DNA of 64,000 nucleotides. Origin: CBDCFV01 sp965216425 (lineage in GTDB: Bacteria > Chloroflexota > Dehalococcoidia > Lucifugimonadales > UBA3495). The stretch covers positions 1,054,001 through 1,118,000 of the forward strand of contig CBDCFV010000007.1 of NCBI GenBank assembly GCA_965216425.1, given 5' to 3'. This document shows, piece after piece, positions 1 to 8,046 of this stretch (positions are counted from its first letter, which is position 1; each line of letters opens with the position of its first letter). Position numbers and translations under genes: made by a program. The notes under the pieces were generated by a model. It made no database searches. It had not been told where the DNA came from and saw only the letters and a list, made by a program, of their open reading frames with translations.

Positions 1-51
1 AGGCCATGTTCAACGGACTCCAGCCCAGATGCGCCTTATCCGGGTTGTTGG

Positions 52-74
52 ATTCCCGCCTGCGCGGGAATGAC
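52..74 (+). repeat. REP-like palindrome, copy 1
   Basis: A 23-base unit with arms ATTCCCGC / GCGGGAAT followed by GAC. The same unit recurs identically at 9830-9852 and 39120-39142, and a variant lies at 42693-42716 in the opposite orientation. All copies are intergenic or at gene ends. It resembles the short dispersed ATTCCC-N8-GGGAAT palindromes known in several phyla. It sits just downstream of the Rieske oxygenase stop, so it could form a hairpin at that mRNA's 3' end. Confidence 0.75.
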
Positions 75-86
75 GGTGAGGCGGGA

Positions 87-1460
87 TCACTTCGGACCGG
101 CCCCGTTTTCCCAAGCGGCCAACCTGTCCCAGCAGTCGGCCTCCATGAACTCGGCCCAACGCCGGTAAAAGCCCCGCTGGTTTTGCTCCGCCGCCCTGGC
201 GTTGGTAGTGTCGAAAATGACTCCGGGCAACTTCAAACCATCGTCTTCGAAGTTGGGGTTGCCATGACCTAAACCCATCTCGTAGTTGTATGGGTGACGT
301 CGAGCCACTACCCCCCTGCTGGCTGAATGGGCGTAGTTCCAGTTCTCCATGTCGTCCTGTTCGGTAAGTCCACCCGGCCCGGAGTAACGGATGTAATACT
401 GGCGCAGGTAGTCCTTTACCTCTGGCGGAGCCTTGGCGTCCACCAGGAACCAGCGCCACACTTCGGTCTTGTTCACGCCCCTGGGGTGCCATACGGCGAT
501 GCTCCTGGGCTGGCGGGGCAGGTAGGACATGTTGGGGAACACCGTACCCGGCCCTCCCAGCAGACGCCATAGGTCGCCTACCTTCCGTTTCTTCTCCGCC
601 TCGCACCATTGGAAGTATTCGGCAAGTATCGGCAGGTCTTGATAGGCTTGAGGTATGGGCGAGTCCATGGGGCGGATGGCCATAACGGTGCCGTGGCCGC
701 GTTCCGGGAAGGAAACGTCCAGCAGTTTGGAGTTGGCCCTTTCGCCGAGGTCGCGGCGGCCTGATCCACTGGGGCCGATGCCCACAATATCCACGGAACG
801 GTGGCTTATGTTGTGGTAGCGGTCGCCGATAAAATTCTCCGCCGGAAACTTCCAGTTGCAGGGCACCAGCCATTTCTCCACGCCGCCGAACACCTCGGTC
901 CCGCCCTCTTCGCCGTCCCAACTGTCCAGCAGCAGGTCAAGATAGAGCCTGAAGCCGCCGATGTAATCCAGGAAGGGCGGAGCGGTTTCGTCCCAAGTGG
1001 CCCAAATGCTGCCCTTGTAGTTGAACATCTGGGGCACTTCTACAAGTCCCCACTTGGACTTGTCCAATTCCTGGCGGTAGGCGTCCTTGAAGAAGGGCAC
1101 CCCAACCAGTTTGCCGTCGGTGGCGTAGCTCCAACCGTGATATGGGCAGGTAAAGACGGGGGTGTTGCCTTCGTCGTAGCGGCACACCTTCATGCCGCGG
1201 TGCATACAGGAGTTCAAGAATACGTGGGCCACTCCCTCACGATCGCGGCACAGAATAACCGACTCTTCGCCCATAGACGAGATGAAATAGTCGCCGGGCT
1301 TCGGGATCTGGGCCTCGTGGCCTACCATCAACCAAGCGCGGGCGAATACCTGCTCCTGCTCACGCTGATATATCTCTTCGTTAACGAATATTTCGCGGCT
1401 GACCAGCCCAGTGCTTACGTCGACCATGGAGCCGCTGCTGATATTGGAGGTTATAACCAT
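87..1460 (-). CDS. Rieske aromatic-ring-hydroxylating oxygenase, alpha subunit
   Basis: A 457-residue protein, the usual length for the catalytic subunit of Rieske non-haem iron oxygenases. The [2Fe-2S] motif C-x-H...C-x2-H is complete (C85, H87, C105, H108). The mononuclear-iron facial triad region reads D-R-Y-H-N-I-S-H. The family uses electrons from a reductase to hydroxylate aromatic or related substrates in the cytoplasm. No ferredoxin, reductase or beta subunit is nearby, so electrons must come from elsewhere. The ATG at 1460 follows GGAGG by 9 nt. It is the last gene of a minus-strand operon after an extradiol dioxygenase and a HIBADH-type dehydrogenase, suggesting breakdown of an aromatic or phenolic compound. 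The substrate cannot be read from the sequence. Confidence 0.9.
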   Translation of the reverse strand: MVITSNISSGSMVDVSTGLVSREIFVNEEIYQREQEQVFARAWLMVGHEAQIPKPGDYFISSMGEESVILCRDREGVAHVFLNSCMHRGMKVCRYDEGNTPVFTCPYHGWSYATDGKLVGVPFFKDAYRQELDKSKWGLVEVPQMFNYKGSIWATWDETAPPFLDYIGGFRLYLDLLLDSWDGEEGGTEVFGGVEKWLVPCNWKFPAENFIGDRYHNISHRSVDIVGIGPSGSGRRDLGERANSKLLDVSFPERGHGTVMAIRPMDSPIPQAYQDLPILAEYFQWCEAEKKRKVGDLWRLLGGPGTVFPNMSYLPRQPRSIAVWHPRGVNKTEVWRWFLVDAKAPPEVKDYLRQYYIRYSGPGGLTEQDDMENWNYAHSASRGVVARRHPYNYEMGLGHGNPNFEDDGLKLPGVIFDTTNARAAEQNQRGFYRRWAEFMEADCWDRLAAWENGAGPK

Positions 1461-1488
1461 AACGTGTGGCCTCCTGGAATGATTCTAC

Positions 1489-2423
1489 CTATCCCCGTCT
1501 GGGGTCTTGCGGCTGGTAGGATGCCGGCTGGTCAGCCACACCGGATCGCAACTCCACCCCGGTAAGCTCTTCCAAAACGCGGGCGGCCTTGGCGAAGCCG
1601 TCCTGGCCCCATCCCAATTCCTGCGCCCGCCTGAATACATCGTCGGCGATGGCGCCGGTCAGGGCGGGGGCGTCCACGTCTCCGGCCAACTCGCAAGCAA
1701 GGTGCAAGTCCTTGGCAACAATGTCCAGCGTCCCGCCGGATATGAAGGTACCGCTGAGGACCGAGCGGGGGATGTTGTCGAATACCAGGCTGGCTCCCGC
1801 GCTGACCGGGACAACCTGGGACAACAGGCCGACGTCTACACCCGCTTTCGCGCCGATTATAAGACCTTCGATGGCGGTTATGAAGTTGGAATAGCCCAAG
1901 TATTGGGTGACGAGCTTGGTGATGCACCCCGCGCCGCTGTCGCCCAAGTGAAAGATGTTCCCCGCCATGGCTTCCAGCAACGGCCGGTACGGGCGAATGT
2001 TTCCGCATCCCCTCCAACCATGACGGTCATGCCCGGAGGGCGCCCGCTGACAGGGGCGTCCAATACTTCCACTCCGCGAGATTTACAAACTTCGGCGATT
2101 CGCCGGAACACCTTGGGCGAATTGGTGGTCATGTCTATGAAAGCGCCGCCGCTGGCCAAGCCGGCCAGGATGCCCGTATCGGGGTTGAGGACCGTCTCCT
2201 CTACTTCAACGGGACCAGGCAAGGAAGTGAACACAACCTGGCTGGATGCGGCGACGGCCCGGGGATTGTCCGCCCAGTTGGCGCCCAACTCGCACAGGTT
2301 GGTTGTGGCCTCACGGCGGGTGTCGTGTACGGTCAACCGGTGGCCCGCCTCAATCAGGCAGCGGGCCATCGGATTTCCCATGGTCCCCGTTCCGATAAAT
2401 CCGAGTTGCATCAGTTCACTCAT
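1489..2423 (-). pseudogene. 3-hydroxyisobutyrate dehydrogenase family, frameshifted
   Basis: The first frame starts at 2423 with a Rossmann motif (GFIGTGTMGNPMARCLI) and the family's DAPVSG-type substrate motif. It runs on to 1878 with nonsense sequence after GGDAETFAR. The remaining half (LLEAMAGNIFHLGDSGAG to the C-terminus at 1489) continues in another frame and holds the catalytic-lysine helix region. One missing base near 1986-1990, in a short C run, explains the break: an extra C restores ...AR-x-RPLLEAMA. Members oxidise 3-hydroxy acids with NAD(P). The operon position between an extradiol dioxygenase (37 nt upstream) and a Rieske oxygenase (28 nt downstream) fits a later step of ring-fission product metabolism. 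It may be a true pseudogene or an assembly indel; the rest shows no decay. Confidence 0.8.
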
Positions 2424-2460
2424 TGGCGGTTATTCCAGACGGTGCTTCAAGAGGGCGTTT

Positions 2461-3507
2461 CTAGGGCTTGAAGACTGCCAGGCATTTTTCAGAGTTGAAC
2501 ACGTAGGTCTCGATGTAGTCGATTATTTCCGGTTTTCGATTCAGCTCTTCCATTGCGCCGGCGAGGCACATCCAGTTGAGCATCTCCTGCTGTCCCGCGG
2601 CCTCTATTTCAGGAGTGGAGACGTTGCGCCAAGCTGCGTAGTCGCCCCTCTTCAGTTCCTCGAACCGCGCCCGGTCCGACTCGTGGTCCGGCCACAACAG
2701 ATTGTTCTTTTGAGTGAGGAAGGCATGGGACCAACTGGAGGAGGCGATCAATGCCACCCGCCAAGGACTGTCTTTCAAGACGCGGACGGTGGCCGCGCCG
2801 ACCTCCATGCACCGCTTGGGAGAAGGGCCGGGCGGGTCGTCTTCCTTTTCATACTCGAAGGCGCCGCCCCGGTTGCGTATCACCTTGCTGCCGTAACAGT
2901 TGACCAGGAAGGGCACCACCGGGTAGTTGAAGCCCTTGCGGTCGTAGTCCAAGTAGAGCAACGTGTTGATGATGGCGTGGCCCAAGCCGCCCTTTTCGTG
3001 CAGCGGCTTGTAGGCGTAGGACATGTCGATTCCTTGGTTGATGAGCCCGGACACCAAGGACCTCGCGCCGGGGTGGCCGCTGTACGGGAAGACCTTGTCT
3101 GCCGGCTCGTTCCACACGTTGCGGCGGGGGCTGCCGTCGTGGTTCATCATGGGCTGGCACTGGATGTCGTCATACGCCAGCACACAGAAGGGAGGGATGA
3201 TGTCCTCTTTGAAGTTCTCGTACTGATCGTCGCCCCATATCAAAACGAAATCGGGATTGAAGGCGTCCAGTTCGGCCCTCTGCTGCCGGAAGCCGGCAAC
3301 CAACCGGTCACGGTGCATCCTGGCGGCGGCAATGCCTTGGTCGTCGCCGTATTCGGTGCGCATCGCCTCCGGCCAAGTGGCGGGGTCTTTGACCTCCGAA
3401 GGTATCCGGTCGCTGAGCAGTGTCCGAGTCAACGGGAAGGCGCGGTCCTCGTCAGGGGAGATCAAGCCGGGATAGTGAGTAATGCCTATACCCAGAATTT
3501 CACCCAT
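2461..3507 (-). CDS. LigB-type class III extradiol dioxygenase-like protein
   Basis: 348 residues. The N-terminus GIGITHYPGL matches the LigB superfamily start, where the early histidine is an Fe(II) ligand. Further family features are FVLIWGDDQYENF, a mid-protein LGHAIINTLLYL segment and VALIASSSWSHAFLT near the C-terminus. LigB-fold enzymes cleave catechol-like rings next to the hydroxyls. Many environmental relatives are uncharacterised, so ring cleavage here is family inference. It is the first gene of the minus-strand operon with the HIBADH-type and Rieske genes. A candidate promoter lies about 90 nt upstream (3598-3626). Confidence 0.8.
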   Translation of the reverse strand: MGEILGIGITHYPGLISPDEDRAFPLTRTLLSDRIPSEVKDPATWPEAMRTEYGDDQGIAAARMHRDRLVAGFRQQRAELDAFNPDFVLIWGDDQYENFKEDIIPPFCVLAYDDIQCQPMMNHDGSPRRNVWNEPADKVFPYSGHPGARSLVSGLINQGIDMSYAYKPLHEKGGLGHAIINTLLYLDYDRKGFNYPVVPFLVNCYGSKVIRNRGGAFEYEKEDDPPGPSPKRCMEVGAATVRVLKDSPWRVALIASSSWSHAFLTQKNNLLWPDHESDRARFEELKRGDYAAWRNVSTPEIEAAGQQEMLNWMCLAGAMEELNRKPEIIDYIETYVFNSEKCLAVFKP

Positions 3508-3597
3508 TTCAATGCTCCATGGCTTGGATACTCCGGCGGATTGACCACCTTGACTCTGAAAGGAGTCCCTGGAAAGGCAACCGCCGATATGCCAACA

Positions 3598-3626
3598 TTT
3601 TTATCCAAGGCCGATGCGTGAGTCAA
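3598..3626 (-). promoter_or_regulatory. Candidate sigma-70 promoter, dioxygenase operon
   Basis: TTGACT, 17-nt spacer, TAAAAA on the minus strand, about 80 nt before the dioxygenase start at 3507. The -35 is a 5/6 match and the -10 a 4/6 match. No terminator or other gene intervenes. Confidence 0.4.
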
Positions 3627-3722
3627 GGGAACGGCGTTACAACAACGAATAGCTTATAATACAAGCGCGTTTTACGACGATAACGAGTAACCCACACTCG
3701 TAAAAACTGTTCCTTGGTGTGA

Positions 3723-3817
3723 TTGTCTGAATCAGGATTTTCAGTGCTGATGGATTAGCGTGACGAATGGCGCTTATCTTGAGAATCCCGAAATCCGGTT
3801 ACTCCTGATTCAGACAA
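3723..3817. repeat. 95-bp element with 15-bp perfect inverted ends
   Basis: TTGTCTGAATCAGGA at 3723-3737 is repeated exactly as its reverse complement at 3803-3817, with 65 bases between. No coding frame spans it. The same end sequence (TTGTCTGAATCAGG) is one I recall as a dispersed non-coding repeat in unrelated environmental genomes; I could not check this. Two short direct repeats of GAGAGCTTGC follow at about 3826-3851. Apart from this element and the two promoters described, I see no gene in 3508-4077. Confidence 0.7.
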
Positions 3818-3966
3818 CAATTAAGAGAGCTTGCAGATAGGAGAGCTTGCCGGGACTGACCAAACACTTTGACAGTTGCATCTGATCGTTCTGATCAGGA
3901 ATGTATTTCAAGGGTATAGCAGGGGTATATTAGTGTAATAGCCTGCTAAAAGCAGCGTCGTGTCAA

Positions 3967-3995
3967 TTGACTTTTGAGGCGGGGTTTCCTAGAAT
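3967..3995 (+). promoter_or_regulatory. Sigma-70 promoter of the tRNA-tuf operon
   Basis: TTGACT, 17-nt spacer, TAGAAT, with predicted transcription start near 4002, some 75 nt before the first tRNA. It is the only strong promoter-like sequence upstream of the tRNA-tuf-ribosomal protein block and is in the right orientation. Confidence 0.7.
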
Positions 3996-4024
3996 TGTAG
4001 TGACTAAAGGTCAAACGTGGCGAC

Positions 4025-4049
4025 ATGGCCCCTTTTATGGGGCCATTTT
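4025..4049 (+). terminator. Leader hairpin, possible attenuator
   Basis: ATGGCCCC and GGGGCCAT form an 8-bp perfect stem with a 6-nt loop (TTTTAT), followed by a short TTT run. It lies between the promoter and the first tRNA. The U-tract is short, so it may be a weak attenuator or an RNA-processing signal for tRNA maturation rather than a full terminator. Confidence 0.35.
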
Positions 4050-4077
4050 CTGGTGTAGAACGGCCAGGGAGCTTGTT

Positions 4078-4149
4078 GCCCCGGTGGCGCAATGGCAGCG
4101 CAGTCGATTTGTAATCGACAGGTTAGGGGTTCGACTCCCCTCTGGGGCT
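4078..4149 (+). tRNA. tRNA-Thr (TGT)
   Basis: Complete cloverleaf: acceptor GCCCCGG/CTGGGGC (one G-T pair), D arm GCGC...GCGC, anticodon stem GTCGA/TCGAC with loop TTTGTAA (anticodon TGT), T arm AGGGG/CCCCT. CCA is not encoded. It is first in a Thr-Tyr-Thr-tuf series, the same order as E. coli thrU-tyrU-(glyT)-thrT-tufB. Confidence 0.95.
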
Positions 4150-4221
4150 CTCTACCGGGTTCAGCCCGGCGCCAGGCGTAGACAAGGGGTTGTAACGCAG
4201 GCGCCGGAAGGCCGGGACAAT

Positions 4222-4309
4222 GGAGGGGTGGGTGAGTGGTTAAAGCCACCAGACTGTAAATCTGGCGTCCGGAAGGGCTTCGTAGGTTCGAATCCTACCC
4301 CCTCCACCA
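4222..4309 (+). tRNA. tRNA-Tyr (GTA)
   Basis: Acceptor GGAGGGG/CCCCTCC, anticodon stem CCAGA/TCTGG with loop CTGTAAA (anticodon GTA), a long variable arm as expected for class II tRNA-Tyr, T arm GTAGG/CCTAC. The CCA end is encoded (4307-4309). Confidence 0.95.
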
Positions 4310-4357
4310 TTTTCTGTTGTAGAATACTGTCACTTGACCTTGGTAACGGCATAAATT

Positions 4358-4432
4358 GCCCAGATAGCTCAGCGGTAGAGCACGTTCTTGGTAAGAACGG
4401 GGTCGGCGGTTCAATCCCGCCTCTGGGCTCCA
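4358..4432 (+). tRNA. tRNA-Thr (GGT)
   Basis: Acceptor GCCCAGA/TCTGGGC, anticodon stem CGTTC/GAACG with loop TTGGTAA (anticodon GGT), T arm GGCGG-TTCAATC-CCGCC. CCA is encoded at 4430-4432. It lies 27 nt before the tuf start. The glyT gene found between Tyr and Thr in E. coli is missing here. Confidence 0.95.
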
Positions 4433-4459
4433 GTAGCAGCTAAAGGAGAGTAGACCCAA

Positions 4460-5644
4460 ATGGCCAAACAACGATTCGACCGCACCAAGCCCCATGTCAA
4501 CGTGGGGACCATCGGCCACGTGGACCATGGCAAGACCACCCTCACTTCGGCGATCACCAAGGTGCTGGCAGAGCGCGGCATGGCGTCTTACCAGGACATG
4601 GACAGTATTGACAACGCTCCGGAAGAAAAGGCCCGCGGCGTTACTATCGCCATTGCTCACGTGGAGTACGAGACCGAAACCCGCCACTATGCCCATGTGG
4701 ACTGCCCGGGTCACGCGGACTACATCAAGAACATGATCACCGGGGCCGCTCAAATGGACGGCGCGGTGTTGGTGGTGAGCGCGCCCGACGGCCCGATGCC
4801 CCAGACCCGGGAGCACATCCTGTTGGCCCGCCAAGTTGAAGTCCCCCGCATCCTCGTTGCGCTGAATAAATGCGACATGATGGACGACGAGGAGTTGCTG
4901 GAGTTGGTGGAGCTGGAAGTCCGGGAGCTGCTGAGCCGCTACGACTTCCCCGGCGACGACACTCCTATAGTGCGTGTCAGTGGATTGAAGGCCCTCGAGG
5001 GAGACCCCGAAGCCGAAGAGGGTATCTTGAAGCTGGTGGAAGCCATGGATGATTATATACCCATCCCGCAGCGGATCACCGACAGGCCCTTCCTGATGCC
5101 CATCGAGGACGTTTTTGGGATCAAGGGACGCGGCACGGTGGTAACCGGCAGGGTGGAGCGCGGGCAACTGAAGCAGGGAGAGCCGGTGGAAATCATCCGG
5201 TTCGGCGACGTTCGGGAGACGGTGGCTACCGGGCTCGAGATGTTCCACAAGACCCTGGACACGACTGAAGCCGGCGACGCCGTGGGCGTACTGCTTCGCG
5301 GTGTAGACCGCGACGAGGTGGAGCGAGGCCAGGTATTGGTCAAGCCAGGCTCGATGAGGCCTTACACGCGGGCCGAAGCCGAGGTGTACGTGCTCAGCCG
5401 GGAAGAGGGCGGCCGTCACACCCCGTTCTTCACCGGATACAAGCCGCAGTTCTACATCCGGACCAGCGATATCACCGGCGAAGTGGCTTTGCCGGAAGGG
5501 GTGGAGATGGTGATGCCCGGAGACAACATCCGGGTTACGATCTCGTTGATGACCCCGGTGCCGATCGAAGAACAGATGAGGTTCGCAATCCGTGAAGGCG
5601 GCCGCACCGTAGGGTCCGGCGTAATCACCAAGGTGTTGGATTAA
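4460..5644 (+). CDS. tuf: Translation elongation factor Tu
   Basis: 394 residues, standard length. G1 loop GHVDHGKT (residues 19-26), G3 DCPGH, G4 NKCD, then the two beta-barrel domains ending in GSGVITKVLD. EF-Tu carries aminoacyl-tRNA to the ribosomal A site using GTP. The usual effector segment ERGITI reads ARGVTI here. RBS AAAGGAG lies upstream of the ATG at 4460. It is co-transcribed with three upstream tRNAs and is followed 3 nt later by rpmG. Confidence 0.98.
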   Translation: MAKQRFDRTKPHVNVGTIGHVDHGKTTLTSAITKVLAERGMASYQDMDSIDNAPEEKARGVTIAIAHVEYETETRHYAHVDCPGHADYIKNMITGAAQMDGAVLVVSAPDGPMPQTREHILLARQVEVPRILVALNKCDMMDDEELLELVELEVRELLSRYDFPGDDTPIVRVSGLKALEGDPEAEEGILKLVEAMDDYIPIPQRITDRPFLMPIEDVFGIKGRGTVVTGRVERGQLKQGEPVEIIRFGDVRETVATGLEMFHKTLDTTEAGDAVGVLLRGVDRDEVERGQVLVKPGSMRPYTRAEAEVYVLSREEGGRHTPFFTGYKPQFYIRTSDITGEVALPEGVEMVMPGDNIRVTISLMTPVPIEEQMRFAIREGGRTVGSGVITKVLD

Positions 5645-5647
5645 GTT

Positions 5648-5818
5648 ATGGCTAGAAAGACTGCTGACGTTCGACAGATCATCACTTTGCAGTGCGGCGA
5701 TTGCCGGGAGCGGAACTACACGACCGACAAGAACCGCCGCAACGACCCACAGCGGTTGGAGCTGCGGAAGTATTGCCCCCGCTGCAGGGGCCACAAAGCT
5801 CATCGCGAGGTTAGGTAG
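5648..5818 (+). CDS. rpmG: 50S ribosomal protein L33
   Basis: 56 residues starting MARKTADVRQ, ending HREVR. It is the zinc-binding (C+) form with cysteine pairs C16/C19 and C43/C46. The start lies 3 nt after the tuf stop and the gene ends 5 nt before secE. The small tRNA-Trp gene that often sits between L33 and SecE in other bacteria is absent. Confidence 0.95.
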   Translation: MARKTADVRQIITLQCGDCRERNYTTDKNRRNDPQRLELRKYCPRCRGHKAHREVR

Positions 5819-5823
5819 CCGTC

Positions 5824-6060
5824 ATGGCCAGGGTTTCCGCTCGAGATAACCGGCCGATACCGTCCAGAACTTCCAGCAGGGTCAATCCTGTAGAGTTTCT
5901 GCAGGAGACCCTGTCGGAACTACGAAAGTCGGTCTGGCCCAGCCGGGAGGAGACCGTCAGGCTGACGGCGGTTGTTATAGCCCTGTCGATAGTTTTCGCC
6001 TTTTTCCTCGGTGGATTGGACCAGTTCTTCAGCCAGACTTTCAACAGGTTTGTGCTGTAG
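5824..6060 (+). CDS. secE: Preprotein translocase subunit SecE
   Basis: 78 residues: basic N-terminus, the amphipathic LQETLSELRKSVWPSREET segment typical of SecE, then one hydrophobic helix (about residues 46-65) and a short tail. SecE clamps SecY in the membrane translocon. The rpmG-secE-nusG-rplK order is the standard one. Confidence 0.95.
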   Translation: MARVSARDNRPIPSRTSSRVNPVEFLQETLSELRKSVWPSREETVRLTAVVIALSIVFAFFLGGLDQFFSQTFNRFVL

Positions 6061-6087
6061 GCTGCCAGGCGTTCAACGGCGTTTCGG

Positions 6088-6115
6088 TTGACGCCGTATA
6101 CGGTGGGGTTAATAC
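6088..6115 (+). promoter_or_regulatory. Possible internal promoter before nusG
   Basis: TTGACG, 16-nt spacer, TAATAC in the 72-nt secE-nusG gap. A start near 6122 would give a leader of about 10 nt before the nusG ATG at 6133. Readthrough from upstream is equally possible. Confidence 0.35.
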
Positions 6116-6132
6116 GTTTAGGGTGTGCTAGC

Positions 6133-6711
6133 ATGACTTCAGCCAGGGACATTGAAGTAGAAGAGGGCGAAACTTCCCGGTGGTATATTGTGCATACCTA
6201 CTCCGGGCAGGAAGACTTGGTCAAGAAGAACCTTGACTTGCGCATCCAGAGCTTGGATATGCAAGACCGCATCTTTGAGGTGCTGGTACCCACCGAAGAC
6301 GAGGTTATCTTCAAGGACGGGAAGCGGCGTTCGGAAAGGCGCAAGTTGTTCCCCGGTTACATCCTGGTCCAAATGACCATGGATGACGAAAGCTGGTACG
6401 CGGTAAGAAATACTCCGGGCGTCACAGGGTTCGTATCTACCGAGGATGAATACGACAAGCGCCCCAAGCCGGTGCCATTGGAAGACAAGCAGGTTGAGGA
6501 CATCCTGAAGCAGGTGGAGACCGGCCCGGTCCGCGTCCATATCGGGCTGAGCAAGGGTGAGACGGTCCGGATCACCGAAGGTCCATTCGTGGACTTCATA
6601 GGCTCCATCAACGATGTTGATGAAGCCAAGGGCAAGGTTAGGGTACTGGTTTCCTTCTTTGGCAGGGAAACCCCGGTGGAGTTGGACTTTTTGCAGGTGG
6701 AAAGGATTTAA
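6133..6711 (+). CDS. nusG: Transcription termination/antitermination factor NusG
   Basis: 192 residues from ATG 6133. An in-frame TTG at 6088 would overlap the promoter-like sequence and adds residues not seen in NusG. The NGN domain begins SRWYIVHTYSGQEDLVKKNL and includes KLFPGYILVQM. The C-terminal KOW domain contains VRITEGPFVDFIGSI. NusG links RNA polymerase to Rho or the ribosome. It lies 9 nt before rplK. Confidence 0.95.
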   Translation: MTSARDIEVEEGETSRWYIVHTYSGQEDLVKKNLDLRIQSLDMQDRIFEVLVPTEDEVIFKDGKRRSERRKLFPGYILVQMTMDDESWYAVRNTPGVTGFVSTEDEYDKRPKPVPLEDKQVEDILKQVETGPVRVHIGLSKGETVRITEGPFVDFIGSINDVDEAKGKVRVLVSFFGRETPVELDFLQVERI

Positions 6712-6720
6712 GGCCCTAAA

Positions 6721-7149
6721 GTGGCAAAAAAACTACGAGCGATCATCAAGCTTCAATTGGAAGCCGGTAAGGCGACGCCTGCCCCGCCGGTTGGCCCCGC
6801 GCTAGGTCAACATGGGGTTAACATAATGGGTTTCGTCAAGGAATATAACGCGCGGACGGCCAATCAGAGCGGCACCATAGTCCCGGTGCATATCTCGGTG
6901 TTCGAAGACCGGTCATTTTCCTTCGTTACCAGGACTCCCCCGGCGTCGGACCTGCTTCGCAAAGCGGCCTCGGTGGAGAAGGGAGCAGCGGACCCCCGAC
7001 GGGAAAGAGTCGGATCCATAGACCGGCAAGCGCTGAGGGAAATCGCCGAAACCAAGTTAACCGACCTGAACGCCGGGTCGGTGGAACAGGCCATGGCTAT
7101 TATTGAAGGCACTGCCCGCAGTATGGGTATTGAAATTACAGGTGACTGA
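6721..7149 (+). CDS. rplK: 50S ribosomal protein L11
   Basis: 142 residues with a GTG start. The N-terminal domain has the conserved proline-rich PAPPVGPALGQHGVNIMGF and the C-terminal RNA-binding domain ends MGIEITGD. It binds the 23S GTPase-centre RNA. It is followed 2 nt later by rplA, so translation is likely coupled. Confidence 0.97.
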   Translation: MAKKLRAIIKLQLEAGKATPAPPVGPALGQHGVNIMGFVKEYNARTANQSGTIVPVHISVFEDRSFSFVTRTPPASDLLRKAASVEKGAADPRRERVGSIDRQALREIAETKLTDLNAGSVEQAMAIIEGTARSMGIEITGD

Positions 7150-7151
7150 CA

Positions 7152-7868
7152 TTGCCTAAGCACAGCAAACGTTATACAGCAGTTGCGGAAAGAGTAGACC
7201 CGGACCGCCAATACCAGCCCGAAGAGGCGCTAGGGTTGATAAAAGAGCTGGCCTCCACTAAGTTCGACGAGACAGTGGAGTTGCACCTCCGTACCAACGC
7301 CGACCCGCGTCACGCCGACCAGATGGTCCGGGGCGTAACCAGTCTTCCACACGGCCTTGGCAAGACGGTTAGAGTCCTGGTGTTCGCGGACAGTGAAGCG
7401 GCTGAAATCGCCCGCGGGGCAGGAGCGGATTTTGCCGGCGAAGACGATCTCATCGCCCAGGTCGAAGGTGGCTGGGCAGACTTTGATCTTGGCTTGGCCG
7501 TGCCCAGCGTAATGCCCAAAATAGGCCGGTTGGGACGGGTGCTTGGCAGGCGCGGGTTAATGCCGAATCCCCGCTCCGGCACAATGGTGCAGCCCCAGGA
7601 CCTGCCGCGGGTTATCCAGGAAGCGAAAGCCGGACGGATGGAGTACAGGACCGACCGCACGGCTATCATCCACTGTCCGGTGGGTAAGGCCAGTTTTGAG
7701 ACCGACCAACTGGTTGACAACGTTGCGTCTCTGGTAGATGCTATCGTTCGTGAGAGGCCGGCTGCGATTAAAGGCAGCTTCCTGAAGTCAGCGTACATTT
7801 CTTCTTCTATGGGCCCCAGCATCCAAATGGACTTAAACGCATTGCAGGCGCTTCAGCCGTCGGGGTGA
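7152..7868 (+). CDS. rplA: 50S ribosomal protein L1
   Basis: 238 residues with a TTG start (MPKHSKRY), supported by AGGTGA overlapping the rplK stop. It holds the L1 hallmark GRLGRVLGRRGLMPNPRSGT and a C-terminal KGSFLKSAYISSSMGPSI. L1 forms the mobile stalk near the E site and in many bacteria represses its own operon. Confidence 0.97.
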   Translation: MPKHSKRYTAVAERVDPDRQYQPEEALGLIKELASTKFDETVELHLRTNADPRHADQMVRGVTSLPHGLGKTVRVLVFADSEAAEIARGAGADFAGEDDLIAQVEGGWADFDLGLAVPSVMPKIGRLGRVLGRRGLMPNPRSGTMVQPQDLPRVIQEAKAGRMEYRTDRTAIIHCPVGKASFETDQLVDNVASLVDAIVRERPAAIKGSFLKSAYISSSMGPSIQMDLNALQALQPSG

Positions 7869-7875
7869 TGACCAA

Positions 7876-8035
7876 CCGGAACCAATCGTAACTGAAACAA
7901 GGTAGCAGCCACGCTGTAGACTGCGGGTCCCCTTTGGGGTTAAGGACGAGAACGTCGCCCGCCGAGGCGCAAGCATGACCGTAACGCTAAAGTTGCGAAG
8001 TCCCTGCGTCTCATAGAGAGCGGGGGCTTTGTCAT
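7876..8035 (+). ncRNA. L10 leader (ribosomal protein autoregulatory RNA)
   Basis: The 178-nt gap between rplA and rplJ holds a structured leader. It has a CCCCTTTGGGG hairpin near 7930, a conserved-looking CCGCCGAGGCGCAAG segment, and a final stem (AGTCCC-GCGTCTC / GAGAGCGGGGGCT) followed by TTTGTC just before the rplJ start. In bacteria the L10(L7/L12)4 complex binds such leaders to limit synthesis. The last stem could act as an attenuator. The call rests on position and structure; a covariance-model search was not possible. Confidence 0.7.
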
Positions 8036-8046
8036 TGGGGGGAATA

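Noticed and set aside
1507..3621. A 704-codon open frame on the plus strand
   Set aside because: It is antisense to three well-supported minus-strand genes. Its translation has no family resemblance and its openness follows from GC-rich codon use.
4295..5803. A 502-codon open frame antisense to tuf
   Set aside because: It runs through tRNA genes and opposite EF-Tu and L33, which are certain. Shadow frame.
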